Assembly: GCF_013396335.1 (NCBI RefSeq)
Contig: NZ_JABWSY010000008.1
Location: forward strand, 1-64,000
Length of the DNA stretch: 64,000 nt
Source of the DNA: Bacillus sp. EB106-08-02-XG196
Lineage (GTDB): Bacteria; Bacillota; Bacilli; Bacillales; Cytobacillaceae
Reading direction: 5' to 3'
In this document: in pieces, positions 7,126-15,253 of the stretch
How the letters are laid out: the number at the start of each line of letters is the position of its first letter
Numbering within the stretch: the first letter of the stretch is position 1
Program-made: the position numbers and the translations under genes
Notes under the pieces: generated by a model
The model's database searches: none
What the model was told of the DNA's origin: nothing
What the model saw: the letters and a program-made list of their open reading frames with translations, nothing else

Positions 7126-9186
7126 TTATTTCTTTTTCTCAAGAATTCTCACTTCGTATTTTTCCAATATAAGCTCTCCGCTAACCTCATCGCCGGTAAT
7201 TAGATCATGAACTTGTGTTTCAATGGAAATGGGCTGCTTTTCTTCGGTGAAGTTCATGACGAAGATATATTCACTTTCGACTGCCTGTCTAACTTGTACG
7301 GATACACCTTTCTCGTGTTTCACCTTAAATACTGGTTCCAGTGATAAGTCATTAATCAATTCTTGATAGAAATCCCGCTGGAATTGATCTTCTAAACGGC
7401 CGCCAATATAGTAGGCTTTTCCACCTTGATACGCATGGCTCGTTACCGCTGGAGTCCCCGCATAGAAATCATCCTCATAACTCGCTTCAACTGTAGCTGT
7501 ACCCACCTTAATAATCGTCGCATAGTCTTTTAACTCATAAGATTTATTTCGATAACTAACCGCATTTCGATCACTCGGATAGTACGTATCTGTTTCAACA
7601 GGGTTGATTCCAAAGACCTCTTGCAGATCCTTATGCCATCCGCCCAAATAGGTTAAATCATGTTCATTGACAATACCGCTAATATAGGTAGTTACTAGCG
7701 TTCCACCCCCGGCAACAAAGTTCTTTAAGCGAGTAATCGTCTCTTCACTAACTAAATAAAGCATGGGGATAATCAATAATTTATAGGCCGAGAAATCCTG
7801 TTCCTTCGTAATCACATCCACAGGAATATCCTGTTCCCAGAATGCACGGTAATGCTCCACCAAGGTTTGTGGATAACGTTTCGTCTCTAACCCATATCCT
7901 TGTGCATCATTAAGTGCCCAATTGCTTTCCCAATCATATAGAATCGCAACGTCACTAGGACGATTCGTCCCGACAACACCGGCTAATTTTTCAAGCGTCT
8001 TACCAACTTCGGCAACCTCTTGGAATACGCGGTTTTCAGAACGATTATCATGATCAACGACCGCGCCATGAAATTTTTCCGAAGATCCGCGGGACTTCCG
8101 CCACTGGAAGTAAAGGATGCTATCAGAGCCATGTGCCACCATTTGCATTGAGGCAAGCTTATGCATGCCTGGTCGCTTTGCTTTATTGACTGGATGCCAA
8201 TTCACCATGCTCGGAGTTGATTCCATCAATAAAAATGGCTGCTGCTTTAAACAACGATAGAGATCATCAATAAATCCTACTCGCATTGCTAAATCCGCTG
8301 TGCTCTCCCAGTCATTATGCCAGGCCGGATACGCATCCCAGCTGATGACATCGAGGTGCTTCGCAAATTTGCTGTAATCAAGCGCCTGAAAGGGGATTAA
8401 CTCATGCGTGTCTGCCATAAAGTTTGTCGTAATCGGAATCTCTGGCGTCAATTCTCGGATGGGAACAATTTCATTTTTATAAAAATCAATCGTTTGGTCC
8501 GTAACAAAACGGCGCCAATCCAGATTTAAACCGTGAACCATGCTTTCTCCAATCGAAGAAGGTGATTCAATTTGAGACCAATCCGTAAACGTATGGCTCC
8601 AGAACGGACCCCACCAAGCATCATTCAAGGATTTCAAATCATGATTGTATTTCTTTTTCAGCCAGCCTCTAAAGGCATCCTGGCAAAGATCACAATGACA
8701 TTCGCCGCCATACTCATTGGAAATATGCCACATCAATAAAGCAGGATGATTCCCATAACGTTCTGCCAACAGCCTGTTAATCTTCTGCGTCTTTTCACGG
8801 TAAACAGGTGAAGTAAAACAGTGATTATGCCGACCGCCATGCAGATGCTTCACTCTAGCTCCATTCACGCGAAGCACCTCCGGGTATTTTTGTGACATCC
8901 AAGCAGGTCGAGCCGCGCTTGGTGTCGCTAAAATTACTCGGCCATCGATACGATAGATGTAGTCAATCACTTTATCCAGCCATTCAAAGTGGTAGACTCC
9001 CTCTTCAGGCTCAAGTGCCGCCCAAGCAAAAATTCCAACCGAAAACGTATTGGTATGGGAAAGCTTCATTAATTTGATATCATCTGCCAATATGTCTGGA
9101 CGGTCTAACCACTGATCAGGATTATAATCTCCGCCATGAAGCATAAAGTCAGCTTTCGTTACGTAAGTTTTTTCATGTTTAGACAT
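7126..9186 (-). CDS. Beta-galactosidase, glycoside hydrolase family 42
   Basis: This 686-residue cytoplasmic enzyme (no signal peptide) hydrolyses terminal beta-galactosides. The GH42 signatures are MWHISNEYGGECHCDLC, with the acid/base Glu in NEYG and a Cys cluster that binds zinc, and FLLMESTPS, with the nucleophile Glu. A trimerisation domain (about residues 390-600) and a small C-terminal beta domain follow. The start at 9186 is chosen because AAGGAGAT lies 6 bases upstream; the ATG at 9204 has no site. It is monocistronic, with no galactoside transporter adjacent. Natural substrates may be plant galactans rather than lactose (family knowledge). Confidence 0.88.
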   Translation of the reverse strand: MSKHEKTYVTKADFMLHGGDYNPDQWLDRPDILADDIKLMKLSHTNTFSVGIFAWAALEPEEGVYHFEWLDKVIDYIYRIDGRVILATPSAARPAWMSQKYPEVLRVNGARVKHLHGGRHNHCFTSPVYREKTQKINRLLAERYGNHPALLMWHISNEYGGECHCDLCQDAFRGWLKKKYNHDLKSLNDAWWGPFWSHTFTDWSQIESPSSIGESMVHGLNLDWRRFVTDQTIDFYKNEIVPIRELTPEIPITTNFMADTHELIPFQALDYSKFAKHLDVISWDAYPAWHNDWESTADLAMRVGFIDDLYRCLKQQPFLLMESTPSMVNWHPVNKAKRPGMHKLASMQMVAHGSDSILYFQWRKSRGSSEKFHGAVVDHDNRSENRVFQEVAEVGKTLEKLAGVVGTNRPSDVAILYDWESNWALNDAQGYGLETKRYPQTLVEHYRAFWEQDIPVDVITKEQDFSAYKLLIIPMLYLVSEETITRLKNFVAGGGTLVTTYISGIVNEHDLTYLGGWHKDLQEVFGINPVETDTYYPSDRNAVSYRNKSYELKDYATIIKVGTATVEASYEDDFYAGTPAVTSHAYQGGKAYYIGGRLEDQFQRDFYQELINDLSLEPVFKVKHEKGVSVQVRQAVESEYIFVMNFTEEKQPISIETQVHDLITGDEVSGELILEKYEVRILEKKK

Positions 9187-9533
9187 AGTAATCTCCTTAT
9201 CCATTTATTTCTAATTTTACCATTACCCCCTCGCTGTTACCTAGGTTAAAGCTTTCCCCTACGGTCCAAAGGAAAGGAAAAATGAACACAGCTGGAACTT
9301 CTTGTGTAATTTCATATCTCTTTTAGAATTTTCTCGTCTGCAATGAATTTAATAAACTTTTATGAACCAAATAAAAAAATTTCCACTTATTTACATAAAA
9401 CGACAAAGATTTTACTATTCAATCTAGTAAAATAGGAGTAGTATTTTATAAAGGATTAAAAAGCTTTGATGAACATCGACTTACCGTTGATGGACTTCAA
9501 ATGCTGGTTTTATAGGTATGCGGGGGGATTTAC
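9187..9533. other. Divergent promoter region, nothing specific identified
   Basis: This 347-bp AT-rich spacer lies between the divergent beta-galactosidase and L,D-transpeptidase genes. It must contain both promoters. I find no palindromic operator or structured RNA that I can support. Confidence 0.45.
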
Positions 9534-10973
9534 ATGGAAAATGCTATACAAGAATCAAGGGTAGAAATGAAAACAGGAAATTCATTTAAAAGGTTTAAGA
9601 ATTGGAAGTTCATTACAGCAGGTATCATCATCGTTATCGCACTCCTATGTGCAGCAATGAGCTTTTACCAGTCAACTCACTTTAATCCAAAGGCCAAGAT
9701 TAATGGCATAGACGTCGGTGGGCTGACCGCAGAAGAGGCGCTTGAAAAATTAGAAACCACCGTTTTAAGTAACGTCGTTTATGTCGGAGAACAACAAATA
9801 ATAGATGGAAAAGATACTCAGTCGGGATTTGCCGAAAATGACCTGCCAGAAGTTAAAAAACTACTGAAAAGTCAGTGGACATTTTTTCCTATATTCGAGT
9901 CTAAAGAGTATTCATTAACACCAAGCAAAGAAGACCCATATCGCAGTGTCAGTTTGAAAGAGGAACTGGAACAAAAACTCATCTCCATGAATCAGAATTT
10001 AAAAGCTCCTGCAGATGCTCAAGTTAAGCTGGAACAAGGTGAAATTGTGGTTACCAAAGGCAGTAGTGGAGATCAATATGATATCGAAGGCCTACTGAAG
10101 GACTTCCAAAGTCAGAAGTTTACGAGTGAAATCCATTTAAGTCCTGCACTTTTACAGCCGCTAACAGAGGAAAGTACCACTATCCTTAACGAAAAGAAAA
10201 AGCTGGAAGCACTCCTCCAGCATACGGTGGACTATAAGGTCCAGGATAAAGTACATTCTTTAAAGGGCAGCGATTTGATTAAAAATGCCACTGTGACAAA
10301 AGATATGAACGTCACAATAGACCCAAGCGATTTGAAAAGTAAAATTGCTGAAATTAATGACGCTCAATCGACATTAGGTAAGAACTTCACCTTTAAGACC
10401 CATTCAGGTTCCGATATATCGGTTAAGGGAGAAGGTTATGGCTGGGCACTTGATGTCGACAAGGAAACAGCTCTGGTTCAAGCAGCCTTTGAAAAGGGAG
10501 AAAAGTCTATTTCTGCTTCTAATATTCACGGAAATGGCTGGAGCAATGAGGGCTATGGCTATGAAACGACAGCAAACAATGGCATTGGTGATACCTATGC
10601 AGAAGTATCCATTGCCGAACAGCGTATTTGGATTTACAAGAATGGACAATTGGTCCTAACCACGAATGTGGTTACCGGCAAGCATAGTACGGGTGAAGAT
10701 ACTTCACCTGGAGTATGGTATATCCTCTTTAAACGAACACCATACACACTCAAGGGCAGCGCTGTCGGCAAAGCCGATTATGCCGTTGAAGTCAATTATT
10801 GGGCTCCCTTTACAAACAGCGGACAAGGATTTCACGACGCCGGCTGGAGAACAAACTGGAACAGCAATGCCTATCTTACACAAGGATCTGGTGGATGTGT
10901 CAACGTTTCTCCAAGTGTGATGAAAGCTGTGTATGATAATCTCAATGTCTACGATCCAGTTGTGGTTTATTAG
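9534..10973 (+). CDS. Membrane-anchored L,D-transpeptidase (YkuD domain)
   Basis: This 479-residue protein has a short cytoplasmic N-terminus, one transmembrane helix (about residues 27-46) and a long extracytoplasmic part with two PG_binding_4-type repeats (about 55-335). The C-terminal YkuD catalytic domain (about 350-479) carries the catalytic His in GQGFHDAGWRTNW and the catalytic Cys in GSGGCVNVSP. It cross-links peptidoglycan (3-3 bonds) or attaches proteins, and acts outside the membrane. GGGGGG precedes the ATG at 9534. A hairpin terminator follows immediately. Confidence 0.88.
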   Translation: MENAIQESRVEMKTGNSFKRFKNWKFITAGIIIVIALLCAAMSFYQSTHFNPKAKINGIDVGGLTAEEALEKLETTVLSNVVYVGEQQIIDGKDTQSGFAENDLPEVKKLLKSQWTFFPIFESKEYSLTPSKEDPYRSVSLKEELEQKLISMNQNLKAPADAQVKLEQGEIVVTKGSSGDQYDIEGLLKDFQSQKFTSEIHLSPALLQPLTEESTTILNEKKKLEALLQHTVDYKVQDKVHSLKGSDLIKNATVTKDMNVTIDPSDLKSKIAEINDAQSTLGKNFTFKTHSGSDISVKGEGYGWALDVDKETALVQAAFEKGEKSISASNIHGNGWSNEGYGYETTANNGIGDTYAEVSIAEQRIWIYKNGQLVLTTNVVTGKHSTGEDTSPGVWYILFKRTPYTLKGSAVGKADYAVEVNYWAPFTNSGQGFHDAGWRTNWNSNAYLTQGSGGCVNVSPSVMKAVYDNLNVYDPVVVY

Positions 10974-10980
10974 AATATCA

Positions 10981-11014
10981 AAATCAGGGAATCTAATGAT
11001 TTCCTGATTTTTTT
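10981..11014 (+). terminator. Terminator of the L,D-transpeptidase gene
   Basis: The perfect stem AATCAGGGAATC / GATTTCCTGATT (one wobble) is followed by a T run. Confidence 0.8.
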
Positions 11015-11136
11015 CTGCGAAAATACAAATCTACTTAGGTAACGGGAACCACAATATTCATTCTACAAGCTTGGGTTTGAGAATACCTTTATACAAATAC
11101 GCCATTTTTACTTAGGACAAAAAGGGTGGATACTCC

Positions 11137-11676
11137 ATGTTTTGGAATAAGGATAGTAAGGAAAACATCTTACCCATCATGACTAAACGAAGATATCGGA
11201 GAAGTTTTGCCTTTAAATTGGTGTTTTCCGCGTTAATGAGTTTAATCGCCGCTCTATTACAGAGTGCAGGAGGAGTCATCCCAGGAATCGGAATGCTAAT
11301 AAGCCCCTTTTCCGCTGCACCCATCATCATTAGCATGTTGCTCAACCCCATGTATGGACTATTAAGCTATTTTCTTACCATTTTTCTATTACTGCTCATT
11401 CAACCTTCAGAACTTATTGTTTTTCCATTTACGACAGGTGCGATGGCCATCGGCATAGGGTTCGGATTGCTCCTATTTAACAAGGTATGGAAAGTAATAT
11501 CCTTTTCCAGCTTATTTTTATCTATAGGGATATGCCTCTTACTCTACCTCTTCCAATTCCCTGTCTTAGGGCCATTTCTAATCGAATTTAGAGTTTGGAA
11601 TGTCCTCATTATTCACTTATTTTCCCTTGTGTATTGTTGGCTATGGATAAAGCTTGGTCCATGGGGACGGTTCTAA
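11137..11676 (+). CDS. Polytopic membrane protein, unknown; 3' end lies in a REP element
   Basis: This 179-residue protein has a basic N-terminus (TKRRYRRSF) and about five hydrophobic helices from residue 28 on. A ribosome site (AAAGGGTGG) precedes the ATG. No family is recognised; the helices are rich in Pro and Gly (GGVIPGIGMLISPFSAAP), as in small transport or biogenesis factors. The last codons (W-G-R-F, stop) are read from the REP-like element that begins near 11659, so the native C-terminus may have been replaced. Confidence 0.6.
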   Translation: MFWNKDSKENILPIMTKRRYRRSFAFKLVFSALMSLIAALLQSAGGVIPGIGMLISPFSAAPIIISMLLNPMYGLLSYFLTIFLLLLIQPSELIVFPFTTGAMAIGIGFGLLLFNKVWKVISFSSLFLSIGICLLLYLFQFPVLGPFLIEFRVWNVLIIHLFSLVYCWLWIKLGPWGRF

Positions 11677-11755
11677 TGGTCTTTTTTACAAGGCAGCACT
11701 ACAAACCCGACAAGTAAGTATTACCAAAGAGTGGGACCAGAAGTACCGTCCCCAT
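11659..11755. repeat. REP-like element (GGGGACGGTTCT type), copy 1
   Basis: ATGGGGACGGTTCTAATGGTC at the left and the inverted AGTACCGTCCCCAT at the right enclose about 70 bp with a degenerate inner stem. It lies between the converging membrane protein and the MurG-like gene. Its left arm encodes the last residues and stop of the preceding ORF. Confidence 0.8.
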
Positions 11756-11764
11756 AGCACACCC

Positions 11765-12826
11765 TTAGCACAATTTATTAATTTCATCCACAAGTGTTTG
11801 TAATGCGTTTCCTTTATGTGAGTCTTTCATATTTTTTTTGAATTCGTATCTATTTTTATAAACAGTGTTTAAATTTTCAATAAGTGTTTTATTAGTAAGT
11901 TTTTCTTCTTCCAATGTTAAGGAGTACCCTTTATCTTGAAAGGCCTTTGCATTTAAAATTTGGTCGCCCCTGCTTTGATTTAATCCTAATGGAATTATAA
12001 GCATTGGTATATTTAAGGCTAGAAATTCAAATATGGCGTTTGAACCGCCTCTAGTGACAACGATGTCCGTTGCCGCTAAGATATCCGATAGTTCATCATG
12101 AACATATTCAAATTGTTTATACCTTGGATGGGAGGATAAACTGTCGTCTAGGTTATTTTTCCCGCACAAATGAACAACCTGGTAAGTAGCATTTAGTTGA
12201 TCTAAAGATTGCCGGACTACTTCATTTATTTTTTTCGCACCTAAACTTCCACCCATAATCGTTAAAACGGGACTATGGTGATCAAACCCAAGAAAATCTC
12301 TTCCTTTTATTGCTGAACCACTCAATATTTCTTTCCTAATGGGAGAACCAATATCTATAGCCTTATTTGCTGGAAAAAATTTTTTGGTCTCTTCGAAGGA
12401 AGTAAAGATACGTGTTGAAAATCTTTGCGAAATTTTATTTGCTAGTCCTGGCGTCATATCACTTTCATGAATAAAAATGGGTATTCCTAATGATTTTGCA
12501 GCTATGATGACAGGAACTGAAACAAATCCGCCTTTCGAGAATACTAAATCAGGCTTGATTTTTTTAAGAACACCTCTCGCTTCAAAACATCCTTTTATAA
12601 CTCGAAATATATCCACGAAATTTTCAAAATCTATATATCTTCTAAGTTTCCCACTATTTATACCGAAGTAAGGAATACCGATTTTTTCGATTAACTCTTT
12701 TTCAATTCCTTTTTTCGAACCGACATAATATTTATCCCAATTGTCCAGCTCATTTATTAATGCAATATTGGGCGTTACATGTCCTGCAGAACCTCCACCA
12801 GTAAATACAATTTTCCTCTTAGGCAT
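11765..12826 (-). CDS. murG: MurG-like UDP-GlcNAc:lipid I N-acetylglucosaminyltransferase, stand-alone copy
   Basis: This 353-residue GT28 glycosyltransferase would convert lipid I to lipid II at the inner face of the membrane. Motifs: GGGSAGHVTPN at the N-terminus, GGSLGAKKINEVV at the domain junction (about residue 192), and the UDP-GlcNAc-binding RGGSNAIFEFLALNIPM (about 259). The length is that of true MurG. It lies outside any division/cell-wall cluster, so it is probably a second copy like the murG2 genes of the B. cereus group. AGGAGG precedes the ATG. A specialised role, for example in sporulation or stress, is conjecture. Confidence 0.85.
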   Translation of the reverse strand: MPKRKIVFTGGGSAGHVTPNIALINELDNWDKYYVGSKKGIEKELIEKIGIPYFGINSGKLRRYIDFENFVDIFRVIKGCFEARGVLKKIKPDLVFSKGGFVSVPVIIAAKSLGIPIFIHESDMTPGLANKISQRFSTRIFTSFEETKKFFPANKAIDIGSPIRKEILSGSAIKGRDFLGFDHHSPVLTIMGGSLGAKKINEVVRQSLDQLNATYQVVHLCGKNNLDDSLSSHPRYKQFEYVHDELSDILAATDIVVTRGGSNAIFEFLALNIPMLIIPLGLNQSRGDQILNAKAFQDKGYSLTLEEEKLTNKTLIENLNTVYKNRYEFKKNMKDSHKGNALQTLVDEINKLC

Positions 12827-12902
12827 AATTCCTCCTGATTAGTCATAATTCTAATATTTATTATACGTTAAATGAAATTTTCCTACATTTGTATTTGTAC
12901 TT

Positions 12903-12929
12903 TGTCACATTTATTCCCCCATCCTCGTC
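12903..12929 (+). promoter_or_regulatory. ECF41-type sigma promoter
   Basis: TGTCACA (12903-12909), exactly 16 bases, then CGTC (12926-12929). This matches the published ECF41 consensus (-35 TGTCACA, -10 CGTC, spacer 16). It stands 35 bp before the oxidoreductase-sigma operon, as expected for an autoregulated ECF41 locus. Confidence 0.8.
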
Positions 12930-12964
12930 ATGAGTAATGAAAATACTAATGGAGGTTATTATTT

Positions 12965-14245
12965 ATGACTAAAAAATGGGATGTTGTGATTGTCGGCGGC
13001 GGACTAGCTGGTTACGTGGCCGCAAATTATTTAGCTAAAAGCAATTTATCCGTATTAATTGTAGAAAAAGGAAAAAAAGTTGGTGGAAGGGCCAGGACTG
13101 ATTTGATTCGACAGCAGTATTTCAACTTAGGACCACATGCATTGTATAAAAAGGGAAAAGCCAAGTACATTTTCGAAGAATTAGATATACAACTAAATGG
13201 AAGATCGCCTAAAACAGCTGGTATTTTAGTTGAAAGCAATATGGAATACCAAGCGCCTTTTTCTCCTTTAGGATTATTGACCACAAGACTATTAAATTGG
13301 AAAGAACGGATGGAATGGGCCAGGGTTTTGTTGAAAGTGATGGTAACGGATACCGGAAAGTTAGAACATCAGACTTTCAATCAATGGGTCCAGCTAACAG
13401 CTTGTTCAGAAAAAATTCAATCTTTACTATATTCACTCGGCAGACTGGCAACGTATTGCCATGCTCCTGAAAAGGCAAGTGCAAAAGTCATCGTATCGCA
13501 CTTGAAGGCTGTCTTTGGCGGTGTACTATATATAGATTACGGGTGGCAGACGATCATCGACCAACTCCATAATAAAGCGGTTATCCTTGGTATCCAGGTT
13601 CAAAACCATACATCCGTTAAACAAATTGACATAATCGAACAAGGCCATTTTAGATTAGTTTTAACCCATGACAAGGAAATTTTTGCGAAAAATGTGATAT
13701 ATACTGCAGGTCCCACGGAACTATATCACATGTTTGACGAAAGAGCTCTCCACTCGCAAAATGACTTTTTGGCAAACATGCTGCCTATAAAGGGAGCGAC
13801 TCTCGATGTTGCTTTAACTCATCTGCCGAACCCAGAAAACTTATTTGCCTTGGGCTTATCGGAACCGCTCTATTTTTCTGTACACTCAAATTATGCACAA
13901 CTTTCGAGTGACAACAAGAGCGCTGTTCTTCACGTGTTTAAATATTATTTACCAGGAGAACAAATAAACGAAACTAGTGTTAAAAAAGAGCTTGAACAAT
14001 TCTTAGGAAAGATACAGCCTGGATGGCAAAATTATCTCATTACCAGTCGCTTTATTCCTCAAATTAAGGTAAATCAGCGACTGCCTCAAGTTGGAGATGA
14101 GCAAATGTTACACCGTTTGAAAGCTGAAATTCCTGGATTATATCTGGCGGGAGATTGGGCATCTCGTGATTCTATTTTGTTAGAAGGAGCAGTGAACAGC
14201 GGTAAACAAGCAGCGGAAGAAATCCTAAAAAAAGAAAAGAGTTGA
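12965..14245 (+). CDS. FAD/NAD-dependent amine-oxidase/phytoene-desaturase-like oxidoreductase
   Basis: This 426-residue protein has the dinucleotide-binding motif VVIVGGGLAGYVAANYLAKS at the N-terminus, then EKGKKVGGRARTD. A C-terminal FAD motif (PGLYLAGDWASRDSILLEGA, about residues 392-411) follows, as in protoporphyrinogen oxidase and phytoene desaturase relatives. The substrate is unknown. It is the first gene after an ECF41-type promoter and ends four bases before the ECF41 sigma gene. That fits the known habit of ECF41 factors to sit beside and control an oxidoreductase gene. GGAGG precedes the ATG. Confidence 0.85.
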   Translation: MTKKWDVVIVGGGLAGYVAANYLAKSNLSVLIVEKGKKVGGRARTDLIRQQYFNLGPHALYKKGKAKYIFEELDIQLNGRSPKTAGILVESNMEYQAPFSPLGLLTTRLLNWKERMEWARVLLKVMVTDTGKLEHQTFNQWVQLTACSEKIQSLLYSLGRLATYCHAPEKASAKVIVSHLKAVFGGVLYIDYGWQTIIDQLHNKAVILGIQVQNHTSVKQIDIIEQGHFRLVLTHDKEIFAKNVIYTAGPTELYHMFDERALHSQNDFLANMLPIKGATLDVALTHLPNPENLFALGLSEPLYFSVHSNYAQLSSDNKSAVLHVFKYYLPGEQINETSVKKELEQFLGKIQPGWQNYLITSRFIPQIKVNQRLPQVGDEQMLHRLKAEIPGLYLAGDWASRDSILLEGAVNSGKQAAEEILKKEKS

Positions 14246-14249
14246 GATT

Positions 14250-15113
14250 GTGCAGATTAGTAATGAGGAGTATAAAACATTTAAACCATTGTTGTTTTCA
14301 ATCTGTTATCGAATGTTAGGGTCCATCGTTGAAGCAGAAGATATTGTCCAAGAAACCTTTTTAAAAGCCTACCAAATAAATGATGATCAGACGCTAGATA
14401 ATAAGAAAGCCTATCTATGCAAAATGGCGACGAACCGCTGTCTTGATGTATTAAAGTCTGCTCGACACAGACGAGAACAATATATCGGACCTTGGAATCC
14501 TGTGCCATTACTTCTCGAAAAAACAGATGATTTCGACCCTGCAGGTGTTGTGTTGCAAAAGGAAGGATTGAGTATCGCATATTTACGGATGATGGAACAT
14601 TTGGCACCAGATGAACGCGCAATCCTCCTATTAAGAGAGGCATTTACCTTTTCATATTTGGAGATTGCAAACATCATAGAAAAGAAAGAGGAAAACTGCA
14701 GGAAAATTTTCAGCCGGGCTAAGCAAAAAATTTCCCGTATCGAAGGTGAAAGCCTGCATTACGAAAAAAATAAATCATTGGTTGATTACTTTATAAAAGC
14801 GCTTCAAGTTCAAAATAGGGATGCCTTATTAGAACTTCTTTCTGAAAACGTCACGCTCTACTCTGATGGCGGCGGAATCGTCAAGGCTGCTGTTCGTCCA
14901 ATTCTATCCTCATCCAACGTTTTGGCCTTTTTATTCGGCATTTTAAAAAATGTCCCACAAGACTTTTATTTTGAAGTGAAAAATGTAAATGGTCAGCCTG
15001 CCATCGTAAATCACATCAATCGCTCCGTTCAAAGCATCATTAGTTTTTATATAACAAATAGCAAAATCACCGAAATATATATAACCCTAAATCCAGAAAA
15101 ACTTCCAGGATAA
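14250..15113 (+). CDS. ECF41-family RNA polymerase sigma factor with SnoaL-like C-terminal domain
   Basis: This 287-residue protein has sigma2 (about residues 10-75), sigma4 (about 110-165) and a C-terminal SnoaL-like extension (about 175-287). Three ECF41 hallmarks are visible in slightly varied form: a Trp/Pro linker (GPWNPVPLL near residue 80; WLPEP in the family), DGGG (about 207-210), and NPEKL at the very end (family NPDKL). In studied members the extension both activates and restrains the sigma factor, and no classical anti-sigma gene is needed; none is present here. The start is GTG, four bases after the oxidoreductase stop. Confidence 0.88.
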   Translation: MQISNEEYKTFKPLLFSICYRMLGSIVEAEDIVQETFLKAYQINDDQTLDNKKAYLCKMATNRCLDVLKSARHRREQYIGPWNPVPLLLEKTDDFDPAGVVLQKEGLSIAYLRMMEHLAPDERAILLLREAFTFSYLEIANIIEKKEENCRKIFSRAKQKISRIEGESLHYEKNKSLVDYFIKALQVQNRDALLELLSENVTLYSDGGGIVKAAVRPILSSSNVLAFLFGILKNVPQDFYFEVKNVNGQPAIVNHINRSVQSIISFYITNSKITEIYITLNPEKLPG

Positions 15114-15136
15114 CCGTGGGTGGAGAACCGGGGTGA

Positions 15137-15186
15137 CCGTGGGGACGGTTCTGATGGTCTTTTTGAACCAAGAGAACCGTCCCCAT
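15137..15186. repeat. REP-like element, short form, copy 2
   Basis: Arms CCGTGGGGACGGTTCT and AGAACCGTCCCCAT are separated by about 20 bases in this 50-bp hairpin between the ECF41 gene and the next operon. It could double as a terminator because a T run lies in the loop. Confidence 0.8.
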
Positions 15187-15253
15187 AAACTTTTTTGGTT
15201 TTTTAGTGAGTTAACGGGAAAAATAGGCAAAACGCAGTTTGAAGGGAGTTCTT

